Assembly (NCBI RefSeq): GCF_034344865.1
Contig: NZ_CP133774.1
Span: 4,464,001 to 4,528,000 of the forward strand
Direction: 5' to 3'
DNA: 64,000 nucleotides
From: Pseudomonas sp. 10S4
Lineage (GTDB): Bacteria > Pseudomonadota > Gammaproteobacteria > Pseudomonadales > Pseudomonadaceae
Position numbers and translations under genes: made by a program. The first letter of the stretch is position 1, and every line of letters starts with the position of its first letter. Shown in pieces: positions 27,994 through 37,730 of the stretch. The notes under the pieces are model-generated. The model was not told where the DNA came from, ran no database searches, and saw only the letters and a program-made list of their open reading frames with translations.

Positions 27994-29492
27994 CAGAAGC
28001 GCTCCAGTTCAGGGAACGGCAGTTGCCCGGCGTGAATGTGCATCGCGCCGAATTCGGCACAGCGGTGCAGGGTGGGGATGTTCTTGCCGGGGTTGAGCAA
28101 GCCTTGAGGGTCGAACGCGGCTTTCACCGCATGAAACAGGGTCAGCTCGTCGCTGTTGAACTGCGCGCACATCTGATTGATTTTCTCCCGGCCGACGCCG
28201 TGCTCGCCGGTGATGCTGCCGCCGACCTTCACGCACAACTCGAGGATCTGCCCGCCCAATGCTTCGGCACGGGCCAGTTCGCCGGGCTGGTTGGCATCGA
28301 ACAGGATTAGCGGATGCATGTTGCCGTCGCCGGCATGGAATACGTTGGCGACCCGCAAGCCATGCTCGGCGGCGAGACGGGCGATGCCCTCAAGCACGCC
28401 GGGCAGTTCGCGCCGGGGGATGGTGCCGTCCATGCAGTAGTAATCCGGCGACAGGCGACCGATGGCCGGGAAGGCATTTTTGCGTCCGGCCCAGAAGCGC
28501 ACTCGTTCGGCTTCGTCTCGGGCCTGGCGCACTTCGCTGGCGCCGGCCTGTTGCAGGACTTCGCGCACCCGCTGGCATTCGTCGTGGACATCGGCTTCGA
28601 CGCCGTCGAGTTCGCACAGCAGAATCGCCTCGGCGTCCACCGGGTAGCCGGCGTGGATGAAGTCCTCGGCGGCGCGAATCGCCAGGTTATCCATCATCTC
28701 CAGGCCTGCGGGAATAATCCCGGCGGCGATGATCTCGGCCACGGCGCGGCCGGCCTTTTCCACCGAATCGAAACTGGCCAGCAAAACCTTGGCGACCTGG
28801 GGTTTGGGCAGCAGTTTGACGGTGACTTCGGTGATGATTCCGAGCAAACCTTCAGAACCGGTGAACAGCGCCAGCAGGTCGAAACCCGGTGAATCCAGGG
28901 CTTCAGAACCCAATGTCAGGCGTTCGCCTTCGACGGTGAGCACTTCCAGTTTCAGCAAGTTGTGCACGGTCAGGCCGTATTTGAGGCAATGCACGCCGCC
29001 AGCGTTTTCCGCGACGTTGCCACCGATGGAACAGGCGATTTGTGAGGATGGGTCCGGCGCGTAATACAAACCGAAGGGCGCGGCAGCCTGGGAAATCGCG
29101 AGGTTACGCACGCCCGGTTGGACCCGAGCGGTGCGGGCGGCGGGGTCGATGTGCAGGATGTTGTTGAAACGCGCCATCACTAGCAGCACGCCTTTTTCCA
29201 GCGGCAAGGCACCGCCGGACAACCCGGTACCGGCGCCTCGAGCCACTACGGGCACCTGTTCTGCGTGACAGATTTCGAGCAGTTTTTGCACTTGTTCCAG
29301 CCGCCGGGGCAGGGCCACCAGCATTGGCGTGGTGCGGTAGGCCGAGAGGCCGTCGCATTCATAGGGCTTGAGTTCTTCCTCGCGCCAGAGCAGGTCGAGG
29401 TCGGGGACATGCTGGTGCAGCAGGTTGAGCAGGGCGGCTTTGTCCACGTTTGGCAGAACGCCGTCGACGCGCTCGTCGTACAGAATGTTCAT
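27993..29492 (-). CDS. glcD: Glycolate oxidase subunit GlcD
   Basis: The 499-residue flavoprotein has the FAD-binding signature 'VARGAGTGLSGGALP' (about 85-99), 'IGGNVAENAGGVHCLKYG' (about 153-170), and C-terminal 'NVFHAGDGNMHPLI' and 'SITGEHGVGREKI', typical of the GlcD/LldE-type oxidase cap. It is first in the operon; no GlcC regulator is next to it. The adjoining intergenic DNA is a REP pair. It is closely related to D-2-hydroxyglutarate dehydrogenases, so the hglS gene just downstream of the operon is notable. Confidence 0.94.
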   Translation of the reverse strand: MNILYDERVDGVLPNVDKAALLNLLHQHVPDLDLLWREEELKPYECDGLSAYRTTPMLVALPRRLEQVQKLLEICHAEQVPVVARGAGTGLSGGALPLEKGVLLVMARFNNILHIDPAARTARVQPGVRNLAISQAAAPFGLYYAPDPSSQIACSIGGNVAENAGGVHCLKYGLTVHNLLKLEVLTVEGERLTLGSEALDSPGFDLLALFTGSEGLLGIITEVTVKLLPKPQVAKVLLASFDSVEKAGRAVAEIIAAGIIPAGLEMMDNLAIRAAEDFIHAGYPVDAEAILLCELDGVEADVHDECQRVREVLQQAGASEVRQARDEAERVRFWAGRKNAFPAIGRLSPDYYCMDGTIPRRELPGVLEGIARLAAEHGLRVANVFHAGDGNMHPLILFDANQPGELARAEALGGQILELCVKVGGSITGEHGVGREKINQMCAQFNSDELTLFHAVKAAFDPQGLLNPGKNIPTLHRCAEFGAMHIHAGQLPFPELERF

Positions 29493-29534
29493 TGCGCTGC
29501 TCCGTTTCTGCCTTCACTGCCAACCACAGTCCCC

Positions 29535-29666
29535 TGTGGCGAGGGAGCTTGCTCCCGCTCGGCTGCGAAGCAGTCGCAACCCGGAAAACGCGCACTGACT
29601 GAGTAACCGTGGTGTCTGGTTTGGGGGCTGCTGCGCAGCCTAGCGGGAGCAAGCTCCCTCGCCACA
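29535..29666. repeat. REP pair (BIME), 'TGTGGCGAGGGAGCTTGCTC' type
   Basis: Facing arms at 29535-29556 and about 29645-29666 flank a loop containing secondary arms (CTCGGCTGCGAAGCAG and GGCTGCTGCGCAGCC). The right arm overlaps the 3-prime end of the next coding region. Confidence 0.9.
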
Positions 29667-30635
29667 AAAGTGGTCCTCGCTCCAATAACTTCCATCACTA
29701 CAAGAATGCTCACCGCCGCGGTCCCAAAAATCCCGATACAACCGCGCCGCCCTCGTCGGTTGCTCGACCATCGGCATGTGGCCAATCCCTTCCCAGATGT
29801 CCACGCGCAAATTGGCAATGCCCTTGCTCCACACCGCCACGCTGCTGACATCGATCAACCGATCCTTGCGCCCCCACAGCAGCAGTGCCGGGCATTTGAT
29901 GTCGGCGAGTTTCGGCTCCATCGGCGGGCTGGCGCGAAAGTCCTGGAAAATTTCCGCCAGTTCGTCGCGGCATTGTTCATAGCGCTGGGCGACGGCGTCC
30001 AGTACGACGCCGGGTACCCACGGCGGGTTGGCCATGGTCATGGCGTAGAACTGCTGGAATTCTTCCTTGGTGTGAATCAGAAACGGGTTATGGCCCTTGG
30101 ACAGTTGACGCTCCAGGTCGCTGACTTCCGGGGCGCTGACGCCCGCCGGGTCGATCAGCGCCACCGAGATAATCCGCTCGGGGTAGGTGGCGGCCAGCCA
30201 TGCCGCGATGTAGCCGCCCATCGAGTTGCCGATCACGTGCACCTTCTCGACTCCGCATACGTCAAGCAACTGGATCATCCGCTTGGCCTGCAGGGCGATG
30301 TCGTAGCCGCCACCGGCCTTGAAGCCGGTTTCACCATGGCCGGCGAGGTCGGGGATGATCACCCGGTAGTCGCCGACAAAATGCCGGGCAAAGCGCAGCC
30401 AGAGGTTTTTGTCGGCGCTGTAGCCGTGCAGCATCAGTATCCCGCTGGTGGCTTCATACGGCCCGCCTTGCCAGGTCGAGACGGTCATCTCGCTGATCGG
30501 CACGACGATCTTGTGCAGCCGATACAGCTTGGCCTCCAGCGCCATGCTCAAGTCATACAGCCAGCGGCCGATGGCCGGGTAACTCAACCAGCTCCAGGCC
30601 ACGAAAACCGCGATTGCGACAACCAACACAAGCAT
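29640..30635 (-). CDS. Membrane-anchored alpha/beta hydrolase
   Basis: The 331-residue protein has one N-terminal helix (about 1-15) and then an alpha/beta-hydrolase core: oxyanion 'LMLHGYSADKNLW' at about 73, nucleophile elbow 'VIGNSMGGY' (GNSMG, Ser near 143), an acid in 'LLLWGRKDRLIDV' (near 270) and the His in 'EGIGHMPMVEQP' (near 300). It is probably an esterase or lipase. The last eight codons and the stop lie inside a REP arm ('CGEGACSR'), so the C-terminus has been set by REP insertion. It is followed on the same strand by the monooxygenase start 23 bases upstream, suggesting a shared operon. Confidence 0.88.
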   Translation of the reverse strand: MLVLVVAIAVFVAWSWLSYPAIGRWLYDLSMALEAKLYRLHKIVVPISEMTVSTWQGGPYEATSGILMLHGYSADKNLWLRFARHFVGDYRVIIPDLAGHGETGFKAGGGYDIALQAKRMIQLLDVCGVEKVHVIGNSMGGYIAAWLAATYPERIISVALIDPAGVSAPEVSDLERQLSKGHNPFLIHTKEEFQQFYAMTMANPPWVPGVVLDAVAQRYEQCRDELAEIFQDFRASPPMEPKLADIKCPALLLWGRKDRLIDVSSVAVWSKGIANLRVDIWEGIGHMPMVEQPTRAARLYRDFWDRGGEHSCSDGSYWSEDHFCGEGACSR

Positions 30636-30657
30636 CAGGCGTGTTCCTTCTACGTGA

Positions 30658-32113
30658 TCAGGACAGAATGTGGTCGGCGGGTTTCAACGCCCGGGTCAAG
30701 CGGTGATAGCTGAAACTGAACCCCGGAAACATGGCGATCACATGACCGCTCTTGCTTTGATACCAACTGTGGCAGCCCCCGGACTTCCACACCGTGCGTT
30801 CCATTTCCCGGTGGATCATTTCAGTGTAGGTACGTTCTGCTTCGGGGCGCACTTCAATGCTGCGCAGACCCTGTTCTTTTAGTGTGCGGATGCAACCGAG
30901 GATGTAGTTCATCTGGGATTCGATGATGAACAGCGCCGAAGTGTGGCCAATGCCGGTGTTGGGGCCGGTGACGATAAACAGGTTGGGGAAGTCCGGCAGG
31001 CTGGTGCCCAGATAGGCCCGGGGGTACTGGGCCCAAACGTCCTTCAGCTGCCTGCCGTTCTTGCCGGTGACCGGGTAGGAAATGACCCCGTCGGTGGCGT
31101 CGTAACCGGTGGACCAGACGATCAGGTCGACGTCGATGTGCTGACCGTCCAAAGTGTTGATGCCGGTTTCGTCGAGGGAAGCGATGCCTTGTTCGCGGCT
31201 GTGCAGCGTCACGTTCGGCCGACCCAGCGCCGGGTACAGGGTGCTGGAAACCACCACTCGCTTGCAGCCGATGGTGAAATCCGGCGTCAACTTGCGCCGC
31301 AGTTCCGGGTCAGGCACCTGGCGTTTAAGGAAGCGCAGGGCATGTTGCTGAACCATATGAATCGCCGGTTTTGAATATTTGAAGGCGATCACCCGGGTTT
31401 CGAATTGCCAGTAGATCATCCAGCGCAGTAGCTTGTAGGCCGGTTTCAGCCCCAGCAACCAACGCTGAAATTTCCCGAACGTTCGATCGGCGCGGGGCAG
31501 TACCCAGTGGGCCGAGCGCTGAAACACGTGCAGGTGTCCGACGTTCGGGGCAATCGCCGGAATCACCTGGGCCGCACTGGCGCCGCTGCCGACGATGGCG
31601 ACCCGTTTACCGCTGTAGTCGTAGGAATGATCCCAATTATTGGTGTGAAAGGTTTTGCCCTGGAAGCGCTCCTGGCCTTCGAAGTGAGGGACCACCGGCT
31701 GGCTCAGCGGCCCCGTCGCGTTAATCAGGAACTGCGCGTAGAACGTGCCTTTGGTGCCGGTGTGCACCGCCCAGCGTTTGCCGGCCTCGTCCCATTCGAT
31801 GCCCTCGACGTTGGCTTCCAGTTCCACTTTGTCCCGCAGGCCAAAGTGCTCCACCACGTACTGGGTGTAGCGGTGCAGTTCGGCCTGTTCGGCGAACATC
31901 TGCGTCCACCGGTACGGCGCGAAGGACAGCGAATACAGCGAGCGACGGGCACGTCGACGGCCGCACGGGGTAGGTGTTCTGGCACCAGGTGCCGCCGAAA
32001 AAGTCCCGCCGTTCCAGCAGGCGAAAATCGCTGATCCCTGCCTTGAGCAAATTGATCGCCGCGCACTGGCCGCCAAAGCCGCTGCCGATGATCAACACTT
32101 CAAAGGTCTGCAT
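30658..32113 (-). pseudogene. Flavin-containing (Baeyer-Villiger type) monooxygenase, frameshifted near the N-terminus
   Basis: ATG 32113 starts 'VLIIGSGFGGQCAAINLLKAG', a clear FAD-binding GxGxxG, and continues to 'FFGGTWCQNTYP'. Relatives then have 'GAAVDVPS.LYSLSFAPY'; the sequence leaves frame near 31966 and re-enters near 31944 before 'LYSLSFAPYRWTQMF'. The rest is intact, with the NADPH site 'RVAIVGSGASAAQVIPAIA', the 'FQRSAHW' segment (part of the BVMO fingerprint region) and 'DLIVWSTGYDATDG'. Length is about 485 residues. Two small indels within 25 bases separate the frames. Substrate unknown; the adjacent hydrolase is a common partner because it can cleave the ester product. Confidence 0.85.
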
Positions 32114-32190
32114 GGGCCTCCTTTTTGCCGTTGTTTATCAAATCCTCCCATCATGTATAGCCAAACTGTAGGTGCGCTGCTTCCGCTTTC

Positions 32191-32314
32191 GTAGGAGCGA
32201 GGCTTGCCCGCGATGCTTTCGCTTTTGTGGGAGCCGAGCTTGCTCGCGATACAGGCGCTGCGGTCTATCAGTTCTACCGCGTTATCGTTCTTCGCGGGCA
32301 AGCCTCGCTCCTAC
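32191..32314. repeat. REP pair, 'GTAGGAGCGAGGCTTGCCCGCG' type with an inner arm
   Basis: GTAGGAGCGAGGCTTGCCCG at 32191 faces GGGCAAGCCTCGCTCCTAC ending at 32314. A related single arm (TGTGGGAGCCGAGCTTGCTC) begins at about 32226. The remaining 32114-32430 is the leader of the GGDEF gene with no coding signal. Confidence 0.8.
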
Positions 32315-32430
32315 AGATAGCAAGCTATTCACCGCTAGTCGGTGATGGCTATTTGAGGTTGCCCTGATAGACTGCGTTCACACCCGTAACCCTCGGTGTA
32401 ATCAGATTCCGTTAGGTGGCAGAGGCCTCT

Positions 32431-33506
32431 ATGGCAAAAACGGGAGGAAAGGGACTTTCACTGGCCAGGAGGCTCTATACGTCGCGAACCTTGGGGTTGG
32501 CCCTTGGGTTGTTGTGCGTGAGTGTGGCGATGTACCCGCTCAACCCTGCGCCCTGGGTTTGGGTGGTTATGTTGCTCAATGGCGTGCTCTGGCCGCACCT
32601 CGCGTACCAATGGGCCCGCCGCGCCACCATTCCCTACCATGCCGAACACCGCAACTTGCTGGTGGACGCCTTTCTCGGCGGCTTCTGGGTCGCAGCGATG
32701 CAGTTCAATCCATTGCCCAGTGCGACCACCATTTCCATGATGGCGATGAACAACGTGGCCATCGGCGGCTTGCGTTTTCTCTTGGCCGGCAGCGTGGCGC
32801 AAGTCCTTGGGATCGGCGTCGGATTTTTGATTTTTACCCCTGCGTTCATTCCGCAAACCAGTCCATTGCAGCTGTATGCCTGCTTGCCCTTGATGTGCCT
32901 GTACCCTCTGGCTCTCGGCTGGATCTGCTTTCGCCAGGCCCATGTCCTTGGCCGGCAAAAACGTGAATTACTGGCCCTGAGCCGCACTGACAGCCTCACC
33001 GGTTTGCTGAACCACGGCACCTGGAAGGATCAACTGGACGTCGAATTCCAGCGTTGTCAGCGACAGAACCAGGGCGGGGCGATTGCGCTGATCGACATCG
33101 ATCACTTCAAAACCATCAACGACACCTACGGCCACGTCGCCGGGGACATCGTCCTGCGGCAGTTGAGCAAAATGCTCAAGCAAAACCTGCGGGCAGCGGA
33201 TGTCGCCGGGCGTTACGGCGGCGACGAGTTCTGCGTGATCCTTCCGGACTTGGCGCTCAACAGTGCCGCCGCCACGATGGACGCCTTGCGCGATCGCTTT
33301 GCGACGTTGGGCTATGAGCAAAACCCGGCGCTGAAAGTCAGCCTGAGCATTGGCCTGGCGGCCTTCAACCCGACGCACACCGATGCGACCCTGTGGCCTC
33401 AACGACGCCGACGAGGTCGCTCTACGAGGCTAAGACCACCGGACGCAATCGCGTTATCTGTTGCAGTGACGGCAAGCCCCGTCGTGAGATGCTGGATTCG
33501 GTTTGA
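32431..33506 (+). pseudogene. MASE2-GGDEF diguanylate cyclase, frameshifted near the C-terminus
   Basis: ATG 32431 has AGAGG upstream. Residues 1 to about 180 form a MASE2 membrane domain ('WVVMLLNGVLWPHLAYQWAR', 'LLVDAFLGGFWVAAMQFNPLP'). A GGDEF domain follows with 'IDIDHFKTINDTYGHVAGD', the I-site RAAD and the active site 'RYGGDEF' five residues later. Toward the end, 'FNPTHTDATLW' should continue as 'LNDADEALYEAKTTGRNR'; two extra bases near 33397 and 33416 break this. Restored, the gene ends at TGA 33504-33506. The catalytic residues lie before the break, so this is probably an active c-di-GMP synthase in the organism. Confidence 0.85.
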
Positions 33507-33525
33507 CTGATTCACAGCAAATCCC

Positions 33526-33616
33526 TGTGGGAGCGGGCTTGCTCGCGAAAGCGGTGTGTCAGTCGACATCAATGCTGGATATCAGGGCCCCCTTCGCGAG
33601 CAAGCCCGCTCCCACA
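33526..33616. repeat. REP pair (BIME), 'TGTGGGAGCGGGCTTGCTCG' type
   Basis: Facing arms at 33526-33551 and 33591-33616. A single diverged arm (TATGGGAGCGAGACTGCTCG) occurs at about 33661-33690 before the M20 peptidase gene. Confidence 0.9.
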
Positions 33617-33795
33617 TTTGACCGAGGTTGAACACAAAATCTGTGTAGTACACAGTTCCCTATGGGAGCGAGACTGCTCGCGATGGCCGCACCTCGGTCC
33701 AAAGCCGAACGCTCAGTGTCGCATCCGGTATAGAGCCTTGCGCCGCAGTCAGGTAGGGTGTTTTTCACCCCCCGACACGAAACAAGGATTGATTC

Positions 33796-35036
33796 ATGAC
33801 GTTCAAACTCTCTCGCTCCCCACTGGCCACCAGCCTCGCCCTGACCCTCGCCCTCGGCGCTTTCGCCCCCGCAGCCTTCGCCGAACCCCACAAGCAAGTT
33901 CTTGCCGACTCCGAGCAATACAAGGCTGAAGCCCTGCAGCTGCTGGAAAAACTGGTCAACATCGACTCAGGCTCCGGCTATGAACCTGGCTTGACCCAGG
34001 TCCGCGATATCGCCGTCGACGAGCTGAAAAAACTCGGCTTCAGCATCGAACTGATACCGAACACCCCGGATAAAAGCAGCCATGTGATCGCCACGCTCAA
34101 AGGCACCGGCAAGGCAAAAATCCTGTTGATGGCGCACATGGACACCGTGTTCAAGGAAGGCTCGGCCGCTGAGCGTCCGTTCCACATCAAGGACGGTCGC
34201 GCCTACGGGCCGGGCGTGATGGACGACAAGGGCGGCATCGTCGCCGGGATCTACGCGCTGAAAGTCCTGAAAAATCTCGACTTCAAGGACTATGCCCAGA
34301 TCACTTTCCTGCTGGATGCCAGTGAAGAAACCGGCTCTGAGGTCGCTACCGACCTGATCAAGAAAACCGCCAAGGCCCACGACGTGACCCTCAACCTCGA
34401 ACCGGGCCGCCCGGCCGATGGCCTGGTGGTGTGGCGCAAAGGCAGCGCCACCGCAGTGGTCGAAGTGAAGGGCAAAGCCGCCCACGCTGGCGTCGCGCCG
34501 GAGCTGGGCCGCAACGCCGCGATGGAAGCGGCGCACCAGATTCTGCAACTGGGCAAATTGGGCGACGAAGCGAAAAAACCACCATCAACTTCACCGTGAT
34601 CAAGGCCGGTGACCGCACCAACGTGATCCCGGATCAAGCCACGGCCAAGGCCGATGTGCGCGCGGCGGTGCCGGAAGAGTTCGACCGGATCGAGAAGGAC
34701 CTGGCGCGGGTGTCCCAGGACAAGTTGATTCCGGATACCGAAGTCACCACCACCCTGCAACGCGGCTTGCCGCCTATGCCGCAGACGAAAGAGTCGGATC
34801 GCTTGATGGCCATGGCTCAGGGGATCTACGGCGAAATTGGCCGCAAGTTGACCGAAGAAGGTAGCGGCGGGGCGGCGGACGCGAGCCTCTCCGCGGGTGT
34901 GGGGACGCCGACGCTGGATGGGTTCGGGATCGTCGGCGGCGGTATTCATACGCCGGAGGAATATGCCGAGGTGGAGAGCGTGACGCCACGGATTTACTTG
35001 TTGTCGCGGATGATTATGGAGTTGGCGAAGCGGTAA
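33796..35036 (+). pseudogene. M20-family metallopeptidase, carboxypeptidase G2 type, one frameshift
   Basis: ATG 33796 has AAGGA upstream and starts a signal peptide ending FAPAAFA|EP. Metal and catalytic residues are present: 'LLMAHMDTVF' (His, Asp), 'GPGVMDDKGG' (bridging Asp) and 'LLDASEETGS' (Glu pair). The frame stops after 'GDEAKKPPSTSP'; adding one A to the run 34573-34578 gives 'AKKTTINFTVIKAGDRTNVI' and continues to 35036, for about 413 residues. This is a periplasmic or secreted zinc peptidase that cleaves C-terminal glutamate-like residues in its best known member. The missing A is a typical homopolymer error. Confidence 0.88.
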
Positions 35037-35068
35037 GTGGGCGCAGGTCATTCAGGCAAACACTGACC

Positions 35069-35196
35069 TGTGGCGAGCGAGCTTGCTCCGGGCGGCGATC
35101 CGACGCTGGGCTGCGTAGCGGCCCCAAAATTCTGACCATCAGCGCAGATTTTTGTGAGTGCTGCGCACTCAAGCGGGAGCAAGCTCCCTCGCCACA
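35069..35196. repeat. REP pair, 'TGTGGCGAG(C/G)GAGCTTGCTC' type
   Basis: Facing arms near 35069-35090 and 35174-35196 with a diverged loop. The gap 35037-35433 is otherwise filled by the next REP pair and contains no gene. Confidence 0.85.
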
Positions 35197-35299
35197 GGGA
35201 TTTGTGGTGTTGGTGAATTAGAACGGATGTGGTTCAAGCGCGGGCGGTGCAGCGGGAGGCGGGGTTTAAAACTTCGGCTTAGCGGTGTTGCGGCTGACG

Positions 35300-35397
35300 C
35301 TTTCGCGAGCAAACCCGCTCCCACATGGAGTCAGTGTTGATCACAAAATGTATGTTCAACATTAATTCACTGTGGGAGCGGGCTTGCTCGCGAAGGC
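35300..35397. repeat. REP pair, 'TGTGGGAGCGGGCTTGCTCG' type, inward order reversed
   Basis: Here the arm TTTCGCGAGCAAACCCGCTC comes first (35301) and TGTGGGAGCGGGCTTGCTCG second (35371), the reverse of the order at 33.5 kb. Similar head order is seen at 45.56 and 55.88 kb. Confidence 0.8.
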
Positions 35398-35433
35398 GTC
35401 CTGTCAGTTCACCCCGGCATACCCGCCAAACGG

Positions 35434-36303
35434 TCACTCTTTAACGCGCATAAACTCTTCCGCCCAGCGGATGTAATCCTCTGGCTGCGTATAGGTATGC
35501 GTTAACTCGGTCGCGCTCAAATCCGACGCCTGGGTAAAGATCTGTCGCTGTTCACGCAAGCTGTCGTAAGTCGCCTTGATCGCCGCAAAGTACGCGCCAT
35601 GGCCATCGATGGTGACCCGCACGCCCAATTCCGCCAGGCGTTTATCGTCACGCAGCGCTGGGTTGCCGTAGGTGACCAGCATCAGTGGCACGCTCAGGTG
35701 TTCGGCGATTTTTTCCAGTTGGTCGAAGTCCTGGACGCCGACCATGCAAATCCCGTCGGCCCCGGCGTTTTGATATTGCTGGGTGCGGCTGATGATTTCC
35801 TGGATCGGCAGGATCCCCGCATTGGTGCGGGCGATGATCGCCATTTCCTTGTCGACCCGGGCTTCCAGCGCTGCGCGAATCTTGCCGACGCCTTCAGCGA
35901 CGCCGATCAAATCGGTGGACTTGCGGCCGAATTGGGCCGGCAGCAAGGTGTCTTCGATGGTCAGCGCGGCGATGCCGGCGCGTTCGAGTTCGACGATGGT
36001 GCGCATCACGTTCAGGGCGTTGCCGTAGCCGTGGTCAGCGTCGGCGATGACCGGCAGTTGGGCCACGCGGCCAATACGGGTGGCCTGTTCAGCGAATTCG
36101 CTGAGGGTGATCAGTGCGAAATCCGGGGCGCCCAGTACCTGCAACGATGCGACCGAGCCACCGAGGATCCCGACTTCAAAACCCAGGTCTGCGGCGATAC
36201 GCGCCGACATCGGGTCGAACACCGAAGCGGTGTGGTAGCACGTGTCGGAAGCCAGCAATTGGCGAAAGTTACGGCGCAAATCTTGATGGGAAAGCCTGGA
36301 CAT
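35434..36303 (-). CDS. Isocitrate lyase/PEP mutase superfamily enzyme, oxaloacetate decarboxylase type
   Basis: ATG 36303 ([13 protein letters not shown]) is preferred over upstream in-frame codons. The 289-residue protein has the superfamily pattern: '[18 protein letters not shown]', '[20 protein letters not shown]' with Asp pairs for Mg2+, and '[14 protein letters not shown]' where ICL/PEP mutases have the catalytic loop. It lacks the KKCGH motif of isocitrate lyase. It matches the oxaloacetate decarboxylase subgroup (P. aeruginosa PA4872-like), which yields pyruvate and CO2. It stands alone between REP regions. Confidence 0.9.
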   Translation of the reverse strand: MSRLSHQDLRRNFRQLLASDTCYHTASVFDPMSARIAADLGFEVGILGGSVASLQVLGAPDFALITLSEFAEQATRIGRVAQLPVIADADHGYGNALNVMRTIVELERAGIAALTIEDTLLPAQFGRKSTDLIGVAEGVGKIRAALEARVDKEMAIIARTNAGILPIQEIISRTQQYQNAGADGICMVGVQDFDQLEKIAEHLSVPLMLVTYGNPALRDDKRLAELGVRVTIDGHGAYFAAIKATYDSLREQRQIFTQASDLSATELTHTYTQPEDYIRWAEEFMRVKE

Positions 36304-36491
36304 ATGAGTTCCACCACTGCATTGGAATGGAAGGGCTTGAGCAAAAGTGTCAACGCCGAAGGAACAAAAGGCTATCACGCTGGCGGGGTCAGGAGGATGA
36401 CGAATTTTTAGACAGGTGAAACGATACCGCTCCTTGTGGCACGGGAGCTTGTGCTAATGCCGGTCACTAAAGAGATGAGCGACGCATGACC

Positions 36492-36623
36492 TGTGGCGAG
36501 GGAGCTTGCTCCCGCTCGGCTGCGCAGCAGTCGTAAATTCAGCAAACGCGGTGTGTCTGAAAAATGGGGTGGCAGGTTTTGGGGCCGCTTCGCAGCCCAG
36601 CGGGAGCAAGCTCCCTCGCCACA
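36492..36623. repeat. REP pair (BIME), 'TGTGGCGAGGGAGCTTGCTC' type
   Basis: Arms at 36492-36513 and 36602-36623 face each other around GGCTGCGCAGCAG / GCCGCTTCGCAGCCC sub-arms. The 36304-36634 gap holds nothing else recognisable. Confidence 0.9.
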
Positions 36624-36634
36624 AAGGCGGGGGA

Positions 36635-37669
36635 TCAGGCCGCCACCGCCTGCTGCGCCTGATTCAACAGCGTCACTGCCCGCACCGAATTCCCCGGTTG
36701 CAGCTGCAGACGCTTGGCAGTGAGGCGGTCGACGATCAGGCTGTTGCCCACCAGCCGCGCCTTGGCGGTGGTGATGCGGCAGTTTTCCATGCGTTGGTTG
36801 TGGATCAGCCACACCGGGGCCTGTTCATCAGGGGTGCCAATGCCCAGCACCAGCGACTGGCTGTCACGCACGGTGCGGATTTTCGAGACCTGCGCTTCAA
36901 TCACCGGTCCGCCATCAAAGATGTCGATGTAGTCCTTGTGGGCAAAACCTTCGGCATTGAGGATCTTCAGCGCCGTCTGCGTGTTCGGGTGAGCCTTGCC
37001 GATCACTGCCTGAGCCTGTTCGGTAAGCAGGCAGGTGTACAGCGGTTGACGGGGCATCAGTTCGGCGATGAACGATTTGTTGCCCAGCCCCGACAGGTGG
37101 TCGGCGTGGCTGAAATCCATCTTGAAAAAGTGCCGGCCCAGACTGTCCCAAAACGGCGAGCAGCCTTGCTCGTCGGCACTGCCGCGCAGTTCGGCGATGA
37201 GCTTGTCGCCAAACAGCTGCGGGAATTCGGCGACGAACAGCAACCGCCCCAGCGACAGCAATCGACCGTTGTTGCCATAGCGCTGATCGGGGCGCAGGAA
37301 CAGCGAGCAGAGTTCCGATTGGCCGGTCATTTCGTTGTTCAGGAACAAGGTCGGAATATGCTTCTGGATACCCAGGTCCGGCGACGAACTGACCGTCAGC
37401 CCGACCCGGTAGTTGTACCAGGGCTCTCGCATGCCGACGGCCCCCGTCAGGGCACTGACCCCGACCACGCGTTGCTCGTCGTCCTCCAGCACGAACAGAT
37501 AATCGGCGTCGGCACGTTCGACCTGTTCGGCGAAGGTCCGCTGGGACCAGCGCACGCGGTGGGCCAGGCGATCTTCGTTCGCCGGCAGGGTGGTGAACCC
37601 GGGGCCTGCCTGTTGCACCAGCGTCAGCAAGGCGGGCAGGTCGGTGATGTGAACCGGGCGGACAATCAT
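36635..37669 (-). CDS. Arginine/ornithine N-succinyltransferase beta-subunit-like (AruG-like)
   Basis: The 344-residue protein aligns by eye with AruG: 'MIVRPVHITDLPALL', 'FTTLPANEDRL', 'REPWYNYRVGLTVSSS', 'SPFWDSLGRHFFKMDFSHAD', 'FIAELMPRQPLY' and 'EGFAHKDYIDIFDGGPVIEA'. AruF/AruG catalyse succinyl-CoA-dependent N-succinylation of arginine or ornithine at the start of the AST pathway. The rest of aruCDBE is absent; the gene ends an unusual operon, so it is probably a paralogue with another substrate. It follows the AruF-like gene by 61 bases. Confidence 0.88.
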   Translation of the reverse strand: MIVRPVHITDLPALLTLVQQAGPGFTTLPANEDRLAHRVRWSQRTFAEQVERADADYLFVLEDDEQRVVGVSALTGAVGMREPWYNYRVGLTVSSSPDLGIQKHIPTLFLNNEMTGQSELCSLFLRPDQRYGNNGRLLSLGRLLFVAEFPQLFGDKLIAELRGSADEQGCSPFWDSLGRHFFKMDFSHADHLSGLGNKSFIAELMPRQPLYTCLLTEQAQAVIGKAHPNTQTALKILNAEGFAHKDYIDIFDGGPVIEAQVSKIRTVRDSQSLVLGIGTPDEQAPVWLIHNQRMENCRITTAKARLVGNSLIVDRLTAKRLQLQPGNSVRAVTLLNQAQQAVAA

Positions 37670-37730
37670 GATGCAGCTCCTTTTGCGCGCGTGCTCGGGC
37701 GCTGTCGTTGGGCACGGGTCCCGGTGATGC

